A stretch of DNA of 64,000 bases. It comes from Kribbella sandramycini (GTDB lineage Bacteria; Actinomycetota; Actinomycetes; Propionibacteriales; Kribbellaceae). Positions 1 through 8,080 of the stretch are shown here, piece after piece. Below the pieces are notes generated by a model that was given only the letters and a program-made list of their open reading frames with translations, was not told the DNA's origin and searched no databases. Location: positions 186,001-250,000 of the forward strand of contig NZ_JABJRC010000004.1 in the NCBI RefSeq assembly GCF_013131805.1, in the 5' to 3' direction. The translations under genes and the position numbers were made by a program. Position 1 is the first letter of the stretch. Each line of letters starts with the position of its first letter.

Positions 1-423
1 CTGGCGCGCCCGGCGTACGTCGGCGCCGATCCCGGCCTGGCCGCCCTGTACGACATCGCCCTGCTGAGCGCGATGTACGGCATGTTCGGCGGCGCCGAGC
101 ACGCGCTCGCGCTGATCACCAGCGAGCGGATCCCGGCGTCCGCGTTCACCGCCGACTTCCTGTTGCCCTGGCTGACCGCGATGCTCGGCAGCCTGCCGCA
201 GATCGCCGACACCCTCGACAACGGCGCCGCACCCGGCGCGGCCGGCTCCAACCTCGCGATGCAGGCGGCGGCGTACGACAACCTGATCGACGCCGCACTC
301 GCGCAGGGCGTGGACCCGATGCTGCTCCGGCCGATGGGCGACCTGATGAAGCGCGCGGTCGCCGAGGGTCACGGCGACGAGGACTCCGCCGTGACGGTCC
401 GGCTGCTCAGCTCTGCTTCGTAG
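1..423 (+). CDS. Imine reductase / 6-phosphogluconate-dehydrogenase-like oxidoreductase, C-terminal part
   Basis: The reading frame is open from base 1 to the TAG at 421-423, so the gene begins outside the window and only about 140 C-terminal residues are visible. They form the all-alpha dimerisation domain of NADPH-dependent imine reductases and reductive aminases (beta-hydroxyacid dehydrogenase superfamily). The stretches LALYDIALLSAMYGMFGG-like, LPWLTAML and AVAEGHGDED are typical of that group. The N-terminal Rossmann domain and the catalytic residue are not in the window, so the substrate cannot be judged. The 3' end overlaps the convergent gene ending at 407 by 17 bases. Confidence 0.8.
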   Translation: MARPAYVGADPGLAALYDIALLSAMYGMFGGAEHALALITSERIPASAFTADFLLPWLTAMLGSLPQIADTLDNGAAPGAAGSNLAMQAAAYDNLIDAALAQGVDPMLLRPMGDLMKRAVAEGHGDEDSAVTVRLLSSAS

Positions 424-922
424 CGGCCCACTGCTCGCCCTCGCGCCAGAGCTGCTCCGGCATCAGGTCGAGCAGGTCGCACGCGGCGTCCAGCTGGGCG
501 AGGGCGGTCGGGGTGTCCCGGAAGGCGGGGAAGATGGCCACGAAACGGCGGCCTTCACAGCTGAACCCGAACGGCGGGACGGCGGCCAGCGTCTCGACCG
601 CCCGCGGATGCAGCGCCGCCTCCGCGTGATCCTCCCGGCCGTTGAACAGGTCGTAGCGGACGGCGAGGCCGTCGACCCCGAGCTGGAGCGGTAACAACCC
701 GGCCGCCGCGACCGCGCCCAGCCCAGCGGGCAGGACCTGTAACGGCGGCAACGGCCGATCGACCTGCAGTTCCAGGAAGTCGAAGCCGAGATCACGCCGG
801 CGAACCCGGTGCCGGAACCGGCCGGTGACGAACTCCCGACCGCGGTGCCGGCCGGTGGTGACGTCGTCCACCTCGGCCTTCGGATCCAGGTCGAACGGCG
901 GGAACGGCCAGCGCTCCAGCAA
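407..922 (-). CDS. Downstream half of a split membrane-associated hypothetical protein
   Basis: This ORF encodes 171 residues from a TTG codon at 922. It lacks a signal peptide and membrane segment. It contains a DDVTTGRHRGREFV segment and a C-terminal FSCEGRRFVAIFP segment, which I associate with a family of actinobacterial hypothetical proteins that normally carry N-terminal membrane helices. The same frame continues upstream without any stop except one TAG at 956-958 into the preceding 956-1177 ORF. No Shine-Dalgarno sequence is seen before the TTG. The likely reading is that this is the C-terminal part of one gene broken by an amber codon. Function is unknown. Confidence 0.5.
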   Translation of the reverse strand: MLERWPFPPFDLDPKAEVDDVTTGRHRGREFVTGRFRHRVRRRDLGFDFLELQVDRPLPPLQVLPAGLGAVAAAGLLPLQLGVDGLAVRYDLFNGREDHAEAALHPRAVETLAAVPPFGFSCEGRRFVAIFPAFRDTPTALAQLDAACDLLDLMPEQLWREGEQWAATKQS

Positions 923-955
923 CTCGGGCTCGGCGAGCTTCGTCCGCCAGCCGAG

Positions 956-1177
956 CTAGCGCGCCGCCGCGACCCACGCCTTCCGCTGCCGGCCCTCAGA
1001 AATCCGCATCGCGAGCGTGAACCCCAGCAACACCAGGAACCAGCCGACCATCAGCCAGCCGACCCAGCGTGGTTCGAGCAGCAGCCCCGCGATCACCAGC
1101 GGTACGGCGACCGCGAACCAGATCACGTAGACCAGGGCGGACCCTTGGCGCAGCTGCCACGTGAGCGCCGGCTTCAA
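956..1177 (-). CDS. Upstream half of the same split gene: two-helix membrane segment
   Basis: The ORF ends at an amber TAG (956-958). The TTG at 1177 is the preferred start because it overlaps the TGA of the preceding DUF1707 gene (TTGA) and has GGAAAG five bases upstream; a GTG at 1216 is possible but has no ribosome-binding site. The product has two hydrophobic segments (LVYVIWFAVAVPLVIAGLLL and VGWLMVGWFLVLLGFTL) and then a basic stretch ending VAAAR. After the stop the frame resumes as LGWRTKLAEPELLERW, which reads as a natural continuation. It is probably the N-terminal part of a 250-residue protein. Confidence 0.5.
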   Translation of the reverse strand: MKPALTWQLRQGSALVYVIWFAVAVPLVIAGLLLEPRWVGWLMVGWFLVLLGFTLAMRISEGRQRKAWVAAAR

Positions 1178-1623
1178 CGGCGCTTTCCGAGGTTGCCCAG
1201 AGCGATGAACGCCCACGGGATCAACAGCCAGACCGGCCAGAAGTGCGGCCAGTGGCCGCTGCCGAGACCGACCACGAACCAGATCACCACGTTGATCGCG
1301 ACCACCGCGGTGAACCCGCCGCCCAGCGCCAGCAGGCCCTTGCCGCGCTGCTGGACCTCCTTGGACCGCTGCGGGAACTCCCCCGGCGCCGGCGCGGGCT
1401 TCTGATCCTGGACGACGGCCGGCGTCTGGTACGTCTTCACCGGCGGGAGGTCGCGTACCAGCGGCTCCAGCTCGCCGTACGTCTTCACGGCGTACAACTG
1501 ATCGAGGCGCGAGGTGAACTCGGGCTGATCGAGCCGGCCGTCCGCGAACGCATCCCGCAGCCGGCCGGCGATCTTGTCCCGGTCGGCTTCGGTGAAACGC
1601 TGGTTCGGCTGGTACTGAGGCAT
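1174..1623 (-). CDS. DUF1707 / SHOCT-like protein with two membrane helices
   Basis: The ATG at 1623 gives a 149-residue protein; an upstream ATG at 1644 adds seven residues without support. Residues about 8-55 match the DUF1707 pattern, with ADRDKIAGRLRDAFADGRL followed by EFTSRLDQLYAVKTYGELEPLVRDLP. A proline-rich linker leads to two hydrophobic helices (FTAVVAINVVIWFVVGLG and FWPVWLLIPWAFIALG). DUF1707 proteins are common small actinobacterial membrane proteins of unknown role. The stop overlaps the probable TTG start of the next gene, so the two are likely translationally coupled. Confidence 0.75.
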   Translation of the reverse strand: MPQYQPNQRFTEADRDKIAGRLRDAFADGRLDQPEFTSRLDQLYAVKTYGELEPLVRDLPPVKTYQTPAVVQDQKPAPAPGEFPQRSKEVQQRGKGLLALGGGFTAVVAINVVIWFVVGLGSGHWPHFWPVWLLIPWAFIALGNLGKRR

Positions 1624-1667
1624 GACCCCAGTGTGCCTCAGCACCGGTCTGCGCGCGTCCCCCGATG

Positions 1668-1688
1668 GGCGGACGGCGCGGGTCCGCC
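1668..1688 (-). terminator. Possible terminator after map
   Basis: A 7-bp GGCGGAC/GTCCGCC stem with a 7-base loop lies three bases past the map stop codon. No U tract follows, so it is a weak candidate for the end of the secY-adk-map transcript. Confidence 0.35.
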
Positions 1689-1690
1689 GA

Positions 1691-2512
1691 TCAGTCGGCG
1701 AGCGGGCCGAACGTCACGCCGAGCTCGGCCAGCTTGGCCTCGCCGCCGTCCAGCGCGGTCAGCACCCACGGCCCTTGCGGAGTGAGTGTGAACGTGTGCT
1801 CGGTGTGCGCGGCCGCGCGACCGTCGTCGGTGACGACCGTCCAGTCGTCGTCGAGCGTGTGGTTGTCCTGTTTGCCGAGCGTGATCATCGGCTCGACCGC
1901 CAGCGCCAGCCCCTCGACCAGCTTGGGGCCGCGGCCCGGACGGCCGAAGTTCGGCACGTTCGGCGGCTGGTGCATCGCGGACCCGATCCCGTGGCCGACG
2001 AAGTCCTCGACGATGCCGTACGACGACGTCGCCCGCACGTGCGCCTCGACCGCGGCCGAGATGTCGGTCAACCGGCCGCCGAGTTTCGCGGCGGCGAACC
2101 CACGCCACATCGACTCTTCGCAGATCCGGGCCAGCTCGAGCAGCTCGGCGTCCGCCGTGCCGACACCGACCGTGATCGCGGCGTCGCCGTGCCAGCCGTC
2201 GACGATCGCGCCGCAGTCGATCGAGATCAGATCGCCCTCGGCGAGCACCCGGTCGCCCGGGATGCCGTGCACGATCTCGTCGTTCACCGAGGCGCAGATC
2301 GAGCCGGTGAAGCCGTGGTAGCCCTTGAACGACGGCGTCGCGCCGGAGGACCGGATGTGGTCCTCGGCGATCGCGTCGAGCTCGCCGGTGCTGATCCCGG
2401 CGCGGACTTCACCGCGGAGCAGTTCCAGCGTGCGGCCGACCACCAGGCCGGCCGCTCGCATGGCGAGGATCTGCTCGCGGGTCTTGATCTCGATCCCGCG
2501 GTCCCTGAACAT
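1691..2512 (-). CDS. map: Type I methionine aminopeptidase
   Basis: The 273-residue protein removes the initiator Met from nascent chains. All five dinuclear metal ligands are present at family spacing: D99 (ISIDCG), D110 (WHGDAA), H174 (GHGIG), E207 (AVEP) and E238 (HTEH). H82 in VHGIP matches the substrate-contacting histidine. There is no N-terminal SH3-like or zinc-finger extension, so this is a short type Ia enzyme. It starts eight bases after the adk stop and is the last gene of secY-adk-map, a common bacterial arrangement. Confidence 0.97.
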   Translation of the reverse strand: MFRDRGIEIKTREQILAMRAAGLVVGRTLELLRGEVRAGISTGELDAIAEDHIRSSGATPSFKGYHGFTGSICASVNDEIVHGIPGDRVLAEGDLISIDCGAIVDGWHGDAAITVGVGTADAELLELARICEESMWRGFAAAKLGGRLTDISAAVEAHVRATSSYGIVEDFVGHGIGSAMHQPPNVPNFGRPGRGPKLVEGLALAVEPMITLGKQDNHTLDDDWTVVTDDGRAAAHTEHTFTLTPQGPWVLTALDGGEAKLAELGVTFGPLAD

Positions 2513-2520
2513 CGTGGAGC

Positions 2521-3093
2521 TCAGTCCCCCAAGGTTTTCAGCGCCGCGATCACACGCTCGCTGACCTCGTCGATCTCGCCGACGCCGTCCACCTCGACAA
2601 GCAGGCCGCGCTGTTCGTACACCCGCAGCAGCGGCTTGGTCTCGGCGGTGTAGACGTCCTGCCGATGCCGGATGACCTCTTCGGAGTCGTCCGACCGGCC
2701 GTCGGTCTGGGCCCGCTTGAGCATCCGGCCGACCAGGACGTCGGTGTCGGCGGTCAGCGCGACCACGGCGTCCAGCTTGTGGCCGTGCTCGGCCAGGATG
2801 TCGTCCAGGGTGCCCACCTGGGCGAGGGTGCGGGGGTATCCGTCGAGCAGGAACCCGTCGCCGGCGTCGGCGTCCGACAGCCGGTCCCGCACCATCGCGT
2901 TGGTGACCTCGTCGGGGACGTAGTCCCCGGCGTCCATGTAGCGCTTCGCTTCGAGCCCGAGCGGCGTCTCGTCCTTCACGTTCGCTCGGAAGATGTCGCC
3001 GGTGGACACGGCCGGGATATTCAGGCGTTCCGCAAGCACCTTTGCCTGCGTGCCCTTGCCCGCCCCGGGCGGACCCATCAGCAACATTCTCAT
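2521..3093 (-). CDS. adk: Adenylate kinase
   Basis: The 190-residue protein interconverts ATP plus AMP and two ADP. It opens with the P-loop GPPGAGKGTQ at residues 7-16 and has the DGYPRT segment of the AMP site. The region after RMLKRA is short and lacks both the long lid and the four-cysteine zinc site, as in mycobacterial enzymes of about 180 residues. Its ATG overlaps the secY stop by one base (TGATG), so translation is coupled. Confidence 0.97.
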   Translation of the reverse strand: MRMLLMGPPGAGKGTQAKVLAERLNIPAVSTGDIFRANVKDETPLGLEAKRYMDAGDYVPDEVTNAMVRDRLSDADAGDGFLLDGYPRTLAQVGTLDDILAEHGHKLDAVVALTADTDVLVGRMLKRAQTDGRSDDSEEVIRHRQDVYTAETKPLLRVYEQRGLLVEVDGVGEIDEVSERVIAALKTLGD

Positions 3094-4394
3094 CAGCGTA
3101 GGAACCCTTCGTAGTTACGTTGCTGCAGCTGGGACTCGATCTGCTTCACCGTGTCCAGGCCGACGCCGACCATGATCAGGATCGACGTACCACCGAAGGG
3201 GAAGTTCTGGTTCGCGTTGACGAGGACCAGAGCGACGAGCGGGATCAGCGACAGCAGGGCCAGATAGATGGCGCCCGGCAGCGTGATGCGGTTCAGCACG
3301 TAGCCCAGGTATTCCTCGGTCGGACGGCCGGCCCGGATACCCGGGATGAAGCCGCCGTACTTCTTCATGTTGTCCGCGACTTCCTTCGGGTTGAAGGTGA
3401 TCGAGACGTAGAAGTAGGTGAAGAACAGGATCAGGGCGACGTAGGTAGCCATGTAGATCGGGTGGTCGCCCTTGACCAGGTGGTTCTGGATCCAGACCGC
3501 CCATTTCTCTTCCATCTGGAACTGAGAGATGAGGACCGGGAGGTAGAGCAGGCTGGAGGCGAAGATGACCGGGATGACACCGGCCTGGTTCACCTTCAGC
3601 GGGATGTACGTCGAGGTGCCACCGAACATCTTCCGGCCGACCATGCGCTTGGCGTACTGGACCGGGATCCGGCGCTGCGCCTGCTCGATGAAGATGACGC
3701 CGGCCATGATGACCAGGCCGATCGCGATCACGACGAAGAAGATGCCGAAGCCCTTCTCCTTGCGGATGCTCCACAGCGCGGTCGGGAAGGTGGCGACGAT
3801 CTGGGTGAAGATCAGGATCGACATACCGTTACCGACACCACGGTCGGTGATCAGCTCGCCCAGCCACATGATCACACCGGTACCGGCGGTCATGGTGAGC
3901 ACGATGATCGTGACGGTGAACCAGTCGTCCTTGTAGAGCAGCGCCTCGTTGCAGCCCGGGAACAGGCGGCCCGGCGTACGCGCCAGCGCGACGAACGCGG
4001 TCGACTGCAGGATCGCCAGGCCGACGGTCAGGAACCGGGTGTACTGGGTGATCTTCGCCTGGCCCGCCTGGCCCTCCTTCTTCAGCGACTCCAGCCGCGG
4101 GATCACCACGGTGAGCAGCTGCAGAATGATGCTGGCGGTGATGTACGGCATGATGCCCAGGGCGAAGATCGCCAGCTGGAGCAGCGCGCCGCCGGAGAAC
4201 AGGTTGATCAGGTTGTACAGGTTGGCGTTCGCGCCGGCCTGCGAGACCTTGATACACGAGTTCAGCGACACCACGTTGACGCCGGGGGCGGGAACGACCG
4301 AGCCGATCCGGAAGATCACAATGATGAACAACACGAAGAAGATCTTCCGGCGCAGGTCCGGAGTCTTGAACGCGTTGGCAAAGGCGCCTAACAC
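3093..4394 (-). CDS. secY: Protein translocase channel subunit SecY
   Basis: SecY forms the protein-conducting pore of the Sec translocon with SecE (57432-57674 here) and SecG. The frame is open further upstream, but GTG 4394 is preferred because GGGAGGA lies seven bases before it and the resulting N-terminus (VLGAFANAFKTPDLRRKIFF) aligns with other actinobacterial SecY; ATG 4409 is the alternative. The 433-residue product has ten predicted membrane helices. TRFLTVGLAILQS and the LGELITDRGVGNGMSILIF region are family signatures. It lies downstream of rplO at the end of the spc block and overlaps adk by one base. Confidence 0.95.
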   Translation of the reverse strand: MLGAFANAFKTPDLRRKIFFVLFIIVIFRIGSVVPAPGVNVVSLNSCIKVSQAGANANLYNLINLFSGGALLQLAIFALGIMPYITASIILQLLTVVIPRLESLKKEGQAGQAKITQYTRFLTVGLAILQSTAFVALARTPGRLFPGCNEALLYKDDWFTVTIIVLTMTAGTGVIMWLGELITDRGVGNGMSILIFTQIVATFPTALWSIRKEKGFGIFFVVIAIGLVIMAGVIFIEQAQRRIPVQYAKRMVGRKMFGGTSTYIPLKVNQAGVIPVIFASSLLYLPVLISQFQMEEKWAVWIQNHLVKGDHPIYMATYVALILFFTYFYVSITFNPKEVADNMKKYGGFIPGIRAGRPTEEYLGYVLNRITLPGAIYLALLSLIPLVALVLVNANQNFPFGGTSILIMVGVGLDTVKQIESQLQQRNYEGFLR

Positions 4395-4529
4395 CCTGTC
4401 CTCCCACATTTTTCCGCTACCCCGGGCAGGGCAGGGCCTAGCAAAAGCCTCCGGGCAAGAGACAGACCAGGGCTCGTCCGACCGGTGCAGGGTATCAAGC
4501 ACCGGGCGTTACGAGCCCTGGACCGCATG

Positions 4530-4970
4530 TCACACCTCGGTGGTGGTCCCTCCGGCCGCCTGGATCTTCTCCACGGCGGACTTCGAGAACTTGTGCACCG
4601 AAACCTGCAGTGCCACGGTCAGTTCGCCGTCACCCAGCACCTTGACCGGCTGACCACGACGGACCGCGCCCTTGGCGACGAGCTCGGCAACGCCGACCTC
4701 ACCGCCTTCGGGGAACAACTGTCCGAGCTTGTCCAGGTTAACGACCTGGAACTCCACTCGGTTCCTGCTCTTGAAGCCTTTGAGCTTCGGCAGCCGCATG
4801 TGCTGCGGCATCTGGCCACCCTCGAAGTACTCGGGGATGTTGTTGCGCGCCTTGCTGCCCTTGGTACCGCGGCCGGCGGTCTTACCCTTGCTGCCCTCAC
4901 CACGACCCACACGGGTCTTGGCGGTCTTGGCGCCGGGCGCCGGGCGCAGGTGATGAACCTTCAGCGCCAT
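4530..4970 (-). CDS. rplO: 50S ribosomal protein L15
   Basis: The 146-residue L15 begins MALKVHHLRPAPGAK at ATG 4970, one base after the rpmD stop. It has the glycine- and lysine-rich N-terminal tail (GRGEGSKGKTAGRGTKGSKAR) that penetrates 23S rRNA and the family signature around FEGGQMPQHMRLPKLKGF. The 135 bases between its stop and the secY GTG hold no other gene. Confidence 0.97.
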   Translation of the reverse strand: MALKVHHLRPAPGAKTAKTRVGRGEGSKGKTAGRGTKGSKARNNIPEYFEGGQMPQHMRLPKLKGFKSRNRVEFQVVNLDKLGQLFPEGGEVGVAELVAKGAVRRGQPVKVLGDGELTVALQVSVHKFSKSAVEKIQAAGGTTTEV

Positions 4971-4971
4971 G

Positions 4972-5154
4972 TCAGTCGACCTCCTCGACGGTGATGAGGT
5001 GGCGAACCGTGCGCACCATACCCCGCACCTCGGGACGGTCTTCCTGGATGGCCGTGTCGCCGATCCGCTTGACGCCCAGAGTGCGCAGGGTGTCGCGCTG
5101 GTTCTGCTTGCCACCGATGCCGGAACGGATCTGGGTCACCTTCAGGCGTGCCAT
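4972..5154 (-). CDS. rpmD: 50S ribosomal protein L30
   Basis: The 60-residue L30 has the usual KVTQIRSGIG start and the RTVRHLITVEEV end. Its ATG shares one base with the rpsE stop and its own stop is one base from rplO, so it sits tightly inside the spc operon. Confidence 0.96.
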   Translation of the reverse strand: MARLKVTQIRSGIGGKQNQRDTLRTLGVKRIGDTAIQEDRPEVRGMVRTVRHLITVEEVD

Positions 5155-5753
5155 CAGGAAGCCACCTCCGCCCGCGCCTTCAGCAGCGCCGCCGGGGCGA
5201 CGTGCTCGACCGGCAGGCCACGGCGCGCGGCCACGGCCTCCGGGGTCTCCAGGCTGCGCAGCGCCTCAACGGTGGCGTGCACCACGTTGATCGCGTTGGC
5301 CGAGCCCAGCGACTTGCTCAGGACGTCGTGGATCCCCGCGCACTCCAGAACGGCGCGCGCCGAACCACCCGCGATGACACCGGTACCGGGAGCGGCCGGG
5401 CGCAGCAGCACCACGCCGGCGGCCTTCTCACCCTGGACCGGGTGCGGGATGGTGCCCTGGATCCGCGGCACCTTGAAGAACGCCTTCTTGGCCTCCTCGA
5501 CACCCTTGGCGATCGCCGCGGGCACCTCCTTGGCCTTGCCGTAACCCACACCGACGGTGCCTTCACCGTCGCCGACGACCACGAGGGCGGTGAAGCTGAA
5601 GCGACGACCACCCTTCACGACCTTGGCGACCCGGTTGATGGCAACCACGCGCTCGATGTAGGCGGTCTTGTCAGCTGCCTGACCGCGACCACCGTCGCGA
5701 CCCCGGCGCTCACCACCGGCGCCGCCACCGCGACGCTGCTGGCCTCCGCTCAT
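5154..5753 (-). CDS. rpsE: 30S ribosomal protein S5
   Basis: The 199-residue S5 has an Arg/Gly-rich N-terminal extension of about 27 residues, then the double-stranded RNA-binding domain (IERVVAINRVAKVVKGGRRFSF) and the C-terminal domain with GVVLLRPAAPGTGVIAGGSARAVLE. GAGGA lies six bases before the ATG. S5 contributes to decoding fidelity at the mRNA entry channel. A 112-base gap separates it from rplR, filled by a possible small ORF whose stop overlaps this start. Confidence 0.97.
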   Translation of the reverse strand: MSGGQQRRGGGAGGERRGRDGGRGQAADKTAYIERVVAINRVAKVVKGGRRFSFTALVVVGDGEGTVGVGYGKAKEVPAAIAKGVEEAKKAFFKVPRIQGTIPHPVQGEKAAGVVLLRPAAPGTGVIAGGSARAVLECAGIHDVLSKSLGSANAINVVHATVEALRSLETPEAVAARRGLPVEHVAPAALLKARAEVAS

Positions 5754-5863
5754 TTCGAATCCTCGCTTCGCTCGGAGTTCTCATTCGCGAGACGCTGCTC
5801 GACCTTTCGGTTCGCTCGCATGCGCTCGCTCACGGAACTACCTTCTTCCTTGTACGTCGCCAT
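5750..5863 (-). CDS. Possible 37-residue ORF between rplR and rpsE
   Basis: An ATG at 5863 follows the rplR stop closely and opens a 37-codon frame (MATYKEEGSSVSERMRANRK at its start) ending in a TGA that overlaps the rpsE ATG (ATGA). The product is highly charged and I recognise no homologue. The DNA contains CGAGCGAAGCGAGG-type words, which often occur in actinobacterial intergenic DNA. The upstream ribosome-binding site is weak. It could be a coupling ORF or simply repeat-derived spacer. Confidence 0.25.
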   Translation of the reverse strand: MATYKEEGSSVSERMRANRKVEQRLANENSERSEDSK

Positions 5864-5865
5864 GA

Positions 5866-6249
5866 TCAGAACCCGAGCCCGCCCTCACGGGCGGCGTCGG
5901 CCAGGGCCGCGATCCGCCCGTGGTACTTGTTCCCGGCCCGGTCGAAGACGACCGAGTCGATTCCGGCGGCCTTGGCGCGGTCGGCGATCAGGCCGCCGAC
6001 GGTCTTGGCCTTGTCGGTCTTGTTGTCCGACGCGCCGCGCAGGTCGGCCTCCATGGTGGAGGCGGAGACCAGCGTCTTGCCGGCCACGTCGTCGATGACC
6101 TGAGCGAACAGGTGCTTCGACGACTTGGAGACCACCAGACGCGGCCGCTCGGCCGTGCCGTTGATCTTCTTCCGGACGCGAATCTGGCGACGCAGGCGCG
6201 AAGCCGTCTTCTTGGCGGAGTGCTTGTTGTGCCGCAGTCCGATCGCCAT
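5866..6249 (-). CDS. rplR: 50S ribosomal protein L18
   Basis: The 127-residue L18 binds 5S rRNA. It shows the basic N-terminus (HNKHSAKKTASRLRRQIRVRKKI) and the family core RPRLVVSKSSKHLFAQVIDD with FDRAGNKYHGRIAALADAAREGGL at the end. It starts two bases after the rplF stop. Confidence 0.97.
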   Translation of the reverse strand: MAIGLRHNKHSAKKTASRLRRQIRVRKKINGTAERPRLVVSKSSKHLFAQVIDDVAGKTLVSASTMEADLRGASDNKTDKAKTVGGLIADRAKAAGIDSVVFDRAGNKYHGRIAALADAAREGGLGF

Positions 6250-6251
6250 GG

Positions 6252-6794
6252 TTACTTACCAGCCTTTCCGACCTTGCGGCGCACCTGCTCGCCCGCGTAC
6301 CGCACACCCTTGCCCTTGTACGGCTCGGGCTTACGCAGCTTGCGGATGTTGGCAGCGACCTCGCCGACCGACTGCTTGTCGATCCCGATCACCGAGAACC
6401 GCGTCGGGGCCTCCACGTTGAACGTGATGCCCTCGGGCGCGTTCACCGTGATGGTGTGGCTGTAGCCGAGCGAGAACTCCAGCTCGGTCGGGCCCTTGGC
6501 GATGACGCGGTAACCGACGCCGACGATCTCGAGCTTCTTCTCGTAGCCGTCCGTCACGCCGGTCACCAGGTTGGCGATCAGGGTGCGGGACAGGCCGTGC
6601 AGTTCCTTGCTCTTGCGCTGGTCGTCCGGGCGGGTCACGGCGATCGCGCCGTCCTCGTCGCGGGCGACCACGATGGGCTCAGCGACGACGTGCGACAGCT
6701 GACCCTTCGGTCCCTTCACGGTGACCGTCTGGCCGTCGATCGTGACGTCGACGCCGGACGGGACCGTGACCGGGAGCTTACCGATGCGAGACAT
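6252..6794 (-). CDS. rplF: 50S ribosomal protein L6
   Basis: The 180-residue L6 begins MSRIGKLPVTVPSGVDV and has the duplicated L6 fold. The C-terminal signature RKPEPYKGKGVRYAGE contacts 23S rRNA near the factor-binding site. GGAGG lies upstream of the ATG. Confidence 0.97.
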   Translation of the reverse strand: MSRIGKLPVTVPSGVDVTIDGQTVTVKGPKGQLSHVVAEPIVVARDEDGAIAVTRPDDQRKSKELHGLSRTLIANLVTGVTDGYEKKLEIVGVGYRVIAKGPTELEFSLGYSHTITVNAPEGITFNVEAPTRFSVIGIDKQSVGEVAANIRKLRKPEPYKGKGVRYAGEQVRRKVGKAGK

Positions 6795-6821
6795 GTGAGT
6801 GGTCCTCCTTCCGGTTCTTCG

Positions 6822-7229
6822 TCACCAGACGTAGGCGAGGACTTCCCCGCCAACGCCCTTGTTCTTGGCCTGACGGTCGGTCAGCAGGCCCTGGGACGTC
6901 GAGATGATCGCGACGCCCAGGCCACCGAGGACCTTCGGCAGGTTGGTCGACTTCGCGTAGACCCGCAGGCCCGGCTTGCTGATCCGTCGCACGCCGGCGA
7001 TGGAACGCTCGCGGCTCGGACCGAACTTGAGGTCGACGATCAGGGTCTTGCCGACGGCGCCCTCCTTGGGCTCCTCCACCTTGTAGGAGGAGATGTAGCC
7101 CTCCTGCTGGAGGATGTCGGCGATGCCCTGCTTGATCTTGCTGTACGGCATCGAGGTCGACTCGTGGTACGCCTGGTTGGCGTTGCGCAGACGCGTCAGC
7201 ATGTCTGCGATCGGGTCGGTCATCGTCAT
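6822..7229 (-). CDS. rpsH: 30S ribosomal protein S8
   Basis: The 135-residue S8 starts MTMTDPIADMLTRLRNA and ends with the family motif STSQGLLTDRQAKNKGVGGEVLAYVW. S8 binds helix 21 of 16S rRNA and in E. coli represses the spc operon. A 91-base gap separates it from rpsN; I see no ORF in that gap. Confidence 0.97.
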   Translation of the reverse strand: MTMTDPIADMLTRLRNANQAYHESTSMPYSKIKQGIADILQQEGYISSYKVEEPKEGAVGKTLIVDLKFGPSRERSIAGVRRISKPGLRVYAKSTNLPKVLGGLGVAIISTSQGLLTDRQAKNKGVGGEVLAYVW

Positions 7230-7320
7230 GGCCTGGGGCCTCTTTCCCGCCGTGGTTTCGCCGCTCGGCGACCTACGGTGACTAGATGGTGAATGGAGAG
7301 ATGATCAGGGGTGGAGACGG

Positions 7321-7506
7321 TCACCAGCTGGACTTGGTCACGCCGGGCAGCTCGCCCCGGTGCGCCATTTCCCGCAGGCAGATCCGGCACAGGCCGAACT
7401 TGCGGAAGACCGCCTTCGGCCGGCCGCAGCGCTGGCAGCGCGTGTAGGCGCGTACCGCGAACTTCGGCTTCCGGGCCTGCTTGACCTTGAGTGCTGTCTT
7501 CGCCAC
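7321..7506 (-). CDS. rpsN: 30S ribosomal protein S14, zinc-binding type Z
   Basis: The 61-residue short S14 has two CxxC pairs (CQRCGRP and CRICLRE), so it is the zinc-ribbon form. Actinobacteria often carry a second, zinc-independent S14 for zinc starvation; that paralogue is not in this window. The gene starts one base after the rplE stop. Confidence 0.97.
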   Translation of the reverse strand: MAKTALKVKQARKPKFAVRAYTRCQRCGRPKAVFRKFGLCRICLREMAHRGELPGVTKSSW

Positions 7507-7507
7507 G

Positions 7508-8080
7508 TCAGTTCTCCTTGAACGGGAAGCCGAGCGCCCGCAGCAGGGCCCGACCCTCGTCGTCGTTCTTCGCGGTGGTCACCACGGTGATGTCCATACC
7601 CCGGACACGGTCGATCTTGTCCTGGTTGATCTCGTGGAACATCACCTGCTCGGTCAGGCCGAAGGTGTAGTTCCCGGTGCCGTCGAACTGCTTGGCCGAC
7701 AGACCGCGGAAGTCGCGGATCCGGGGCAGCGCGAGCGACAGCAGCCGGTCGAGGAACTCCCACATCCGGTCGCCGCGCAGCGTCACGTGGGCGCCGATCG
7801 GCATCCCCTCGCGCAGCTTGAACTGCGCGATGGACTTACGGGCCTTGGTGACCTGCGGCTTCTGACCGGTGATCGCGGCCAGGTCCTTGACGGCGCCGTC
7901 GATCAGCTTGGAGTCCCGGGCCGCCTCGCCGACGCCCATGTTCACCACGATCTTGACCAGACCGGGGATCTGCATGACGTTGGCGTAGCTGAACTCCTCG
8001 TTCAGCTTGCCGAGGATCTCCTCGCGGTACTTGGTCTTGAGCCGGGGCTGAACCTTCGGCTCGGTCACTGCGGTGGTCAT
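7508..8080 (-). CDS. rplE: 50S ribosomal protein L5
   Basis: The 190-residue L5 binds 5S rRNA and touches the P-site tRNA. Conserved segments include NVMQIPGLVKIVVNMGVGEA, GQKPQVTKARKSIAQFKLREG and RDFRGLSAKQFDGTGNYTFG. Its ATG overlaps the rplX stop by one base. Confidence 0.97.
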   Translation of the reverse strand: MTTAVTEPKVQPRLKTKYREEILGKLNEEFSYANVMQIPGLVKIVVNMGVGEAARDSKLIDGAVKDLAAITGQKPQVTKARKSIAQFKLREGMPIGAHVTLRGDRMWEFLDRLLSLALPRIRDFRGLSAKQFDGTGNYTFGLTEQVMFHEINQDKIDRVRGMDITVVTTAKNDDEGRALLRALGFPFKEN

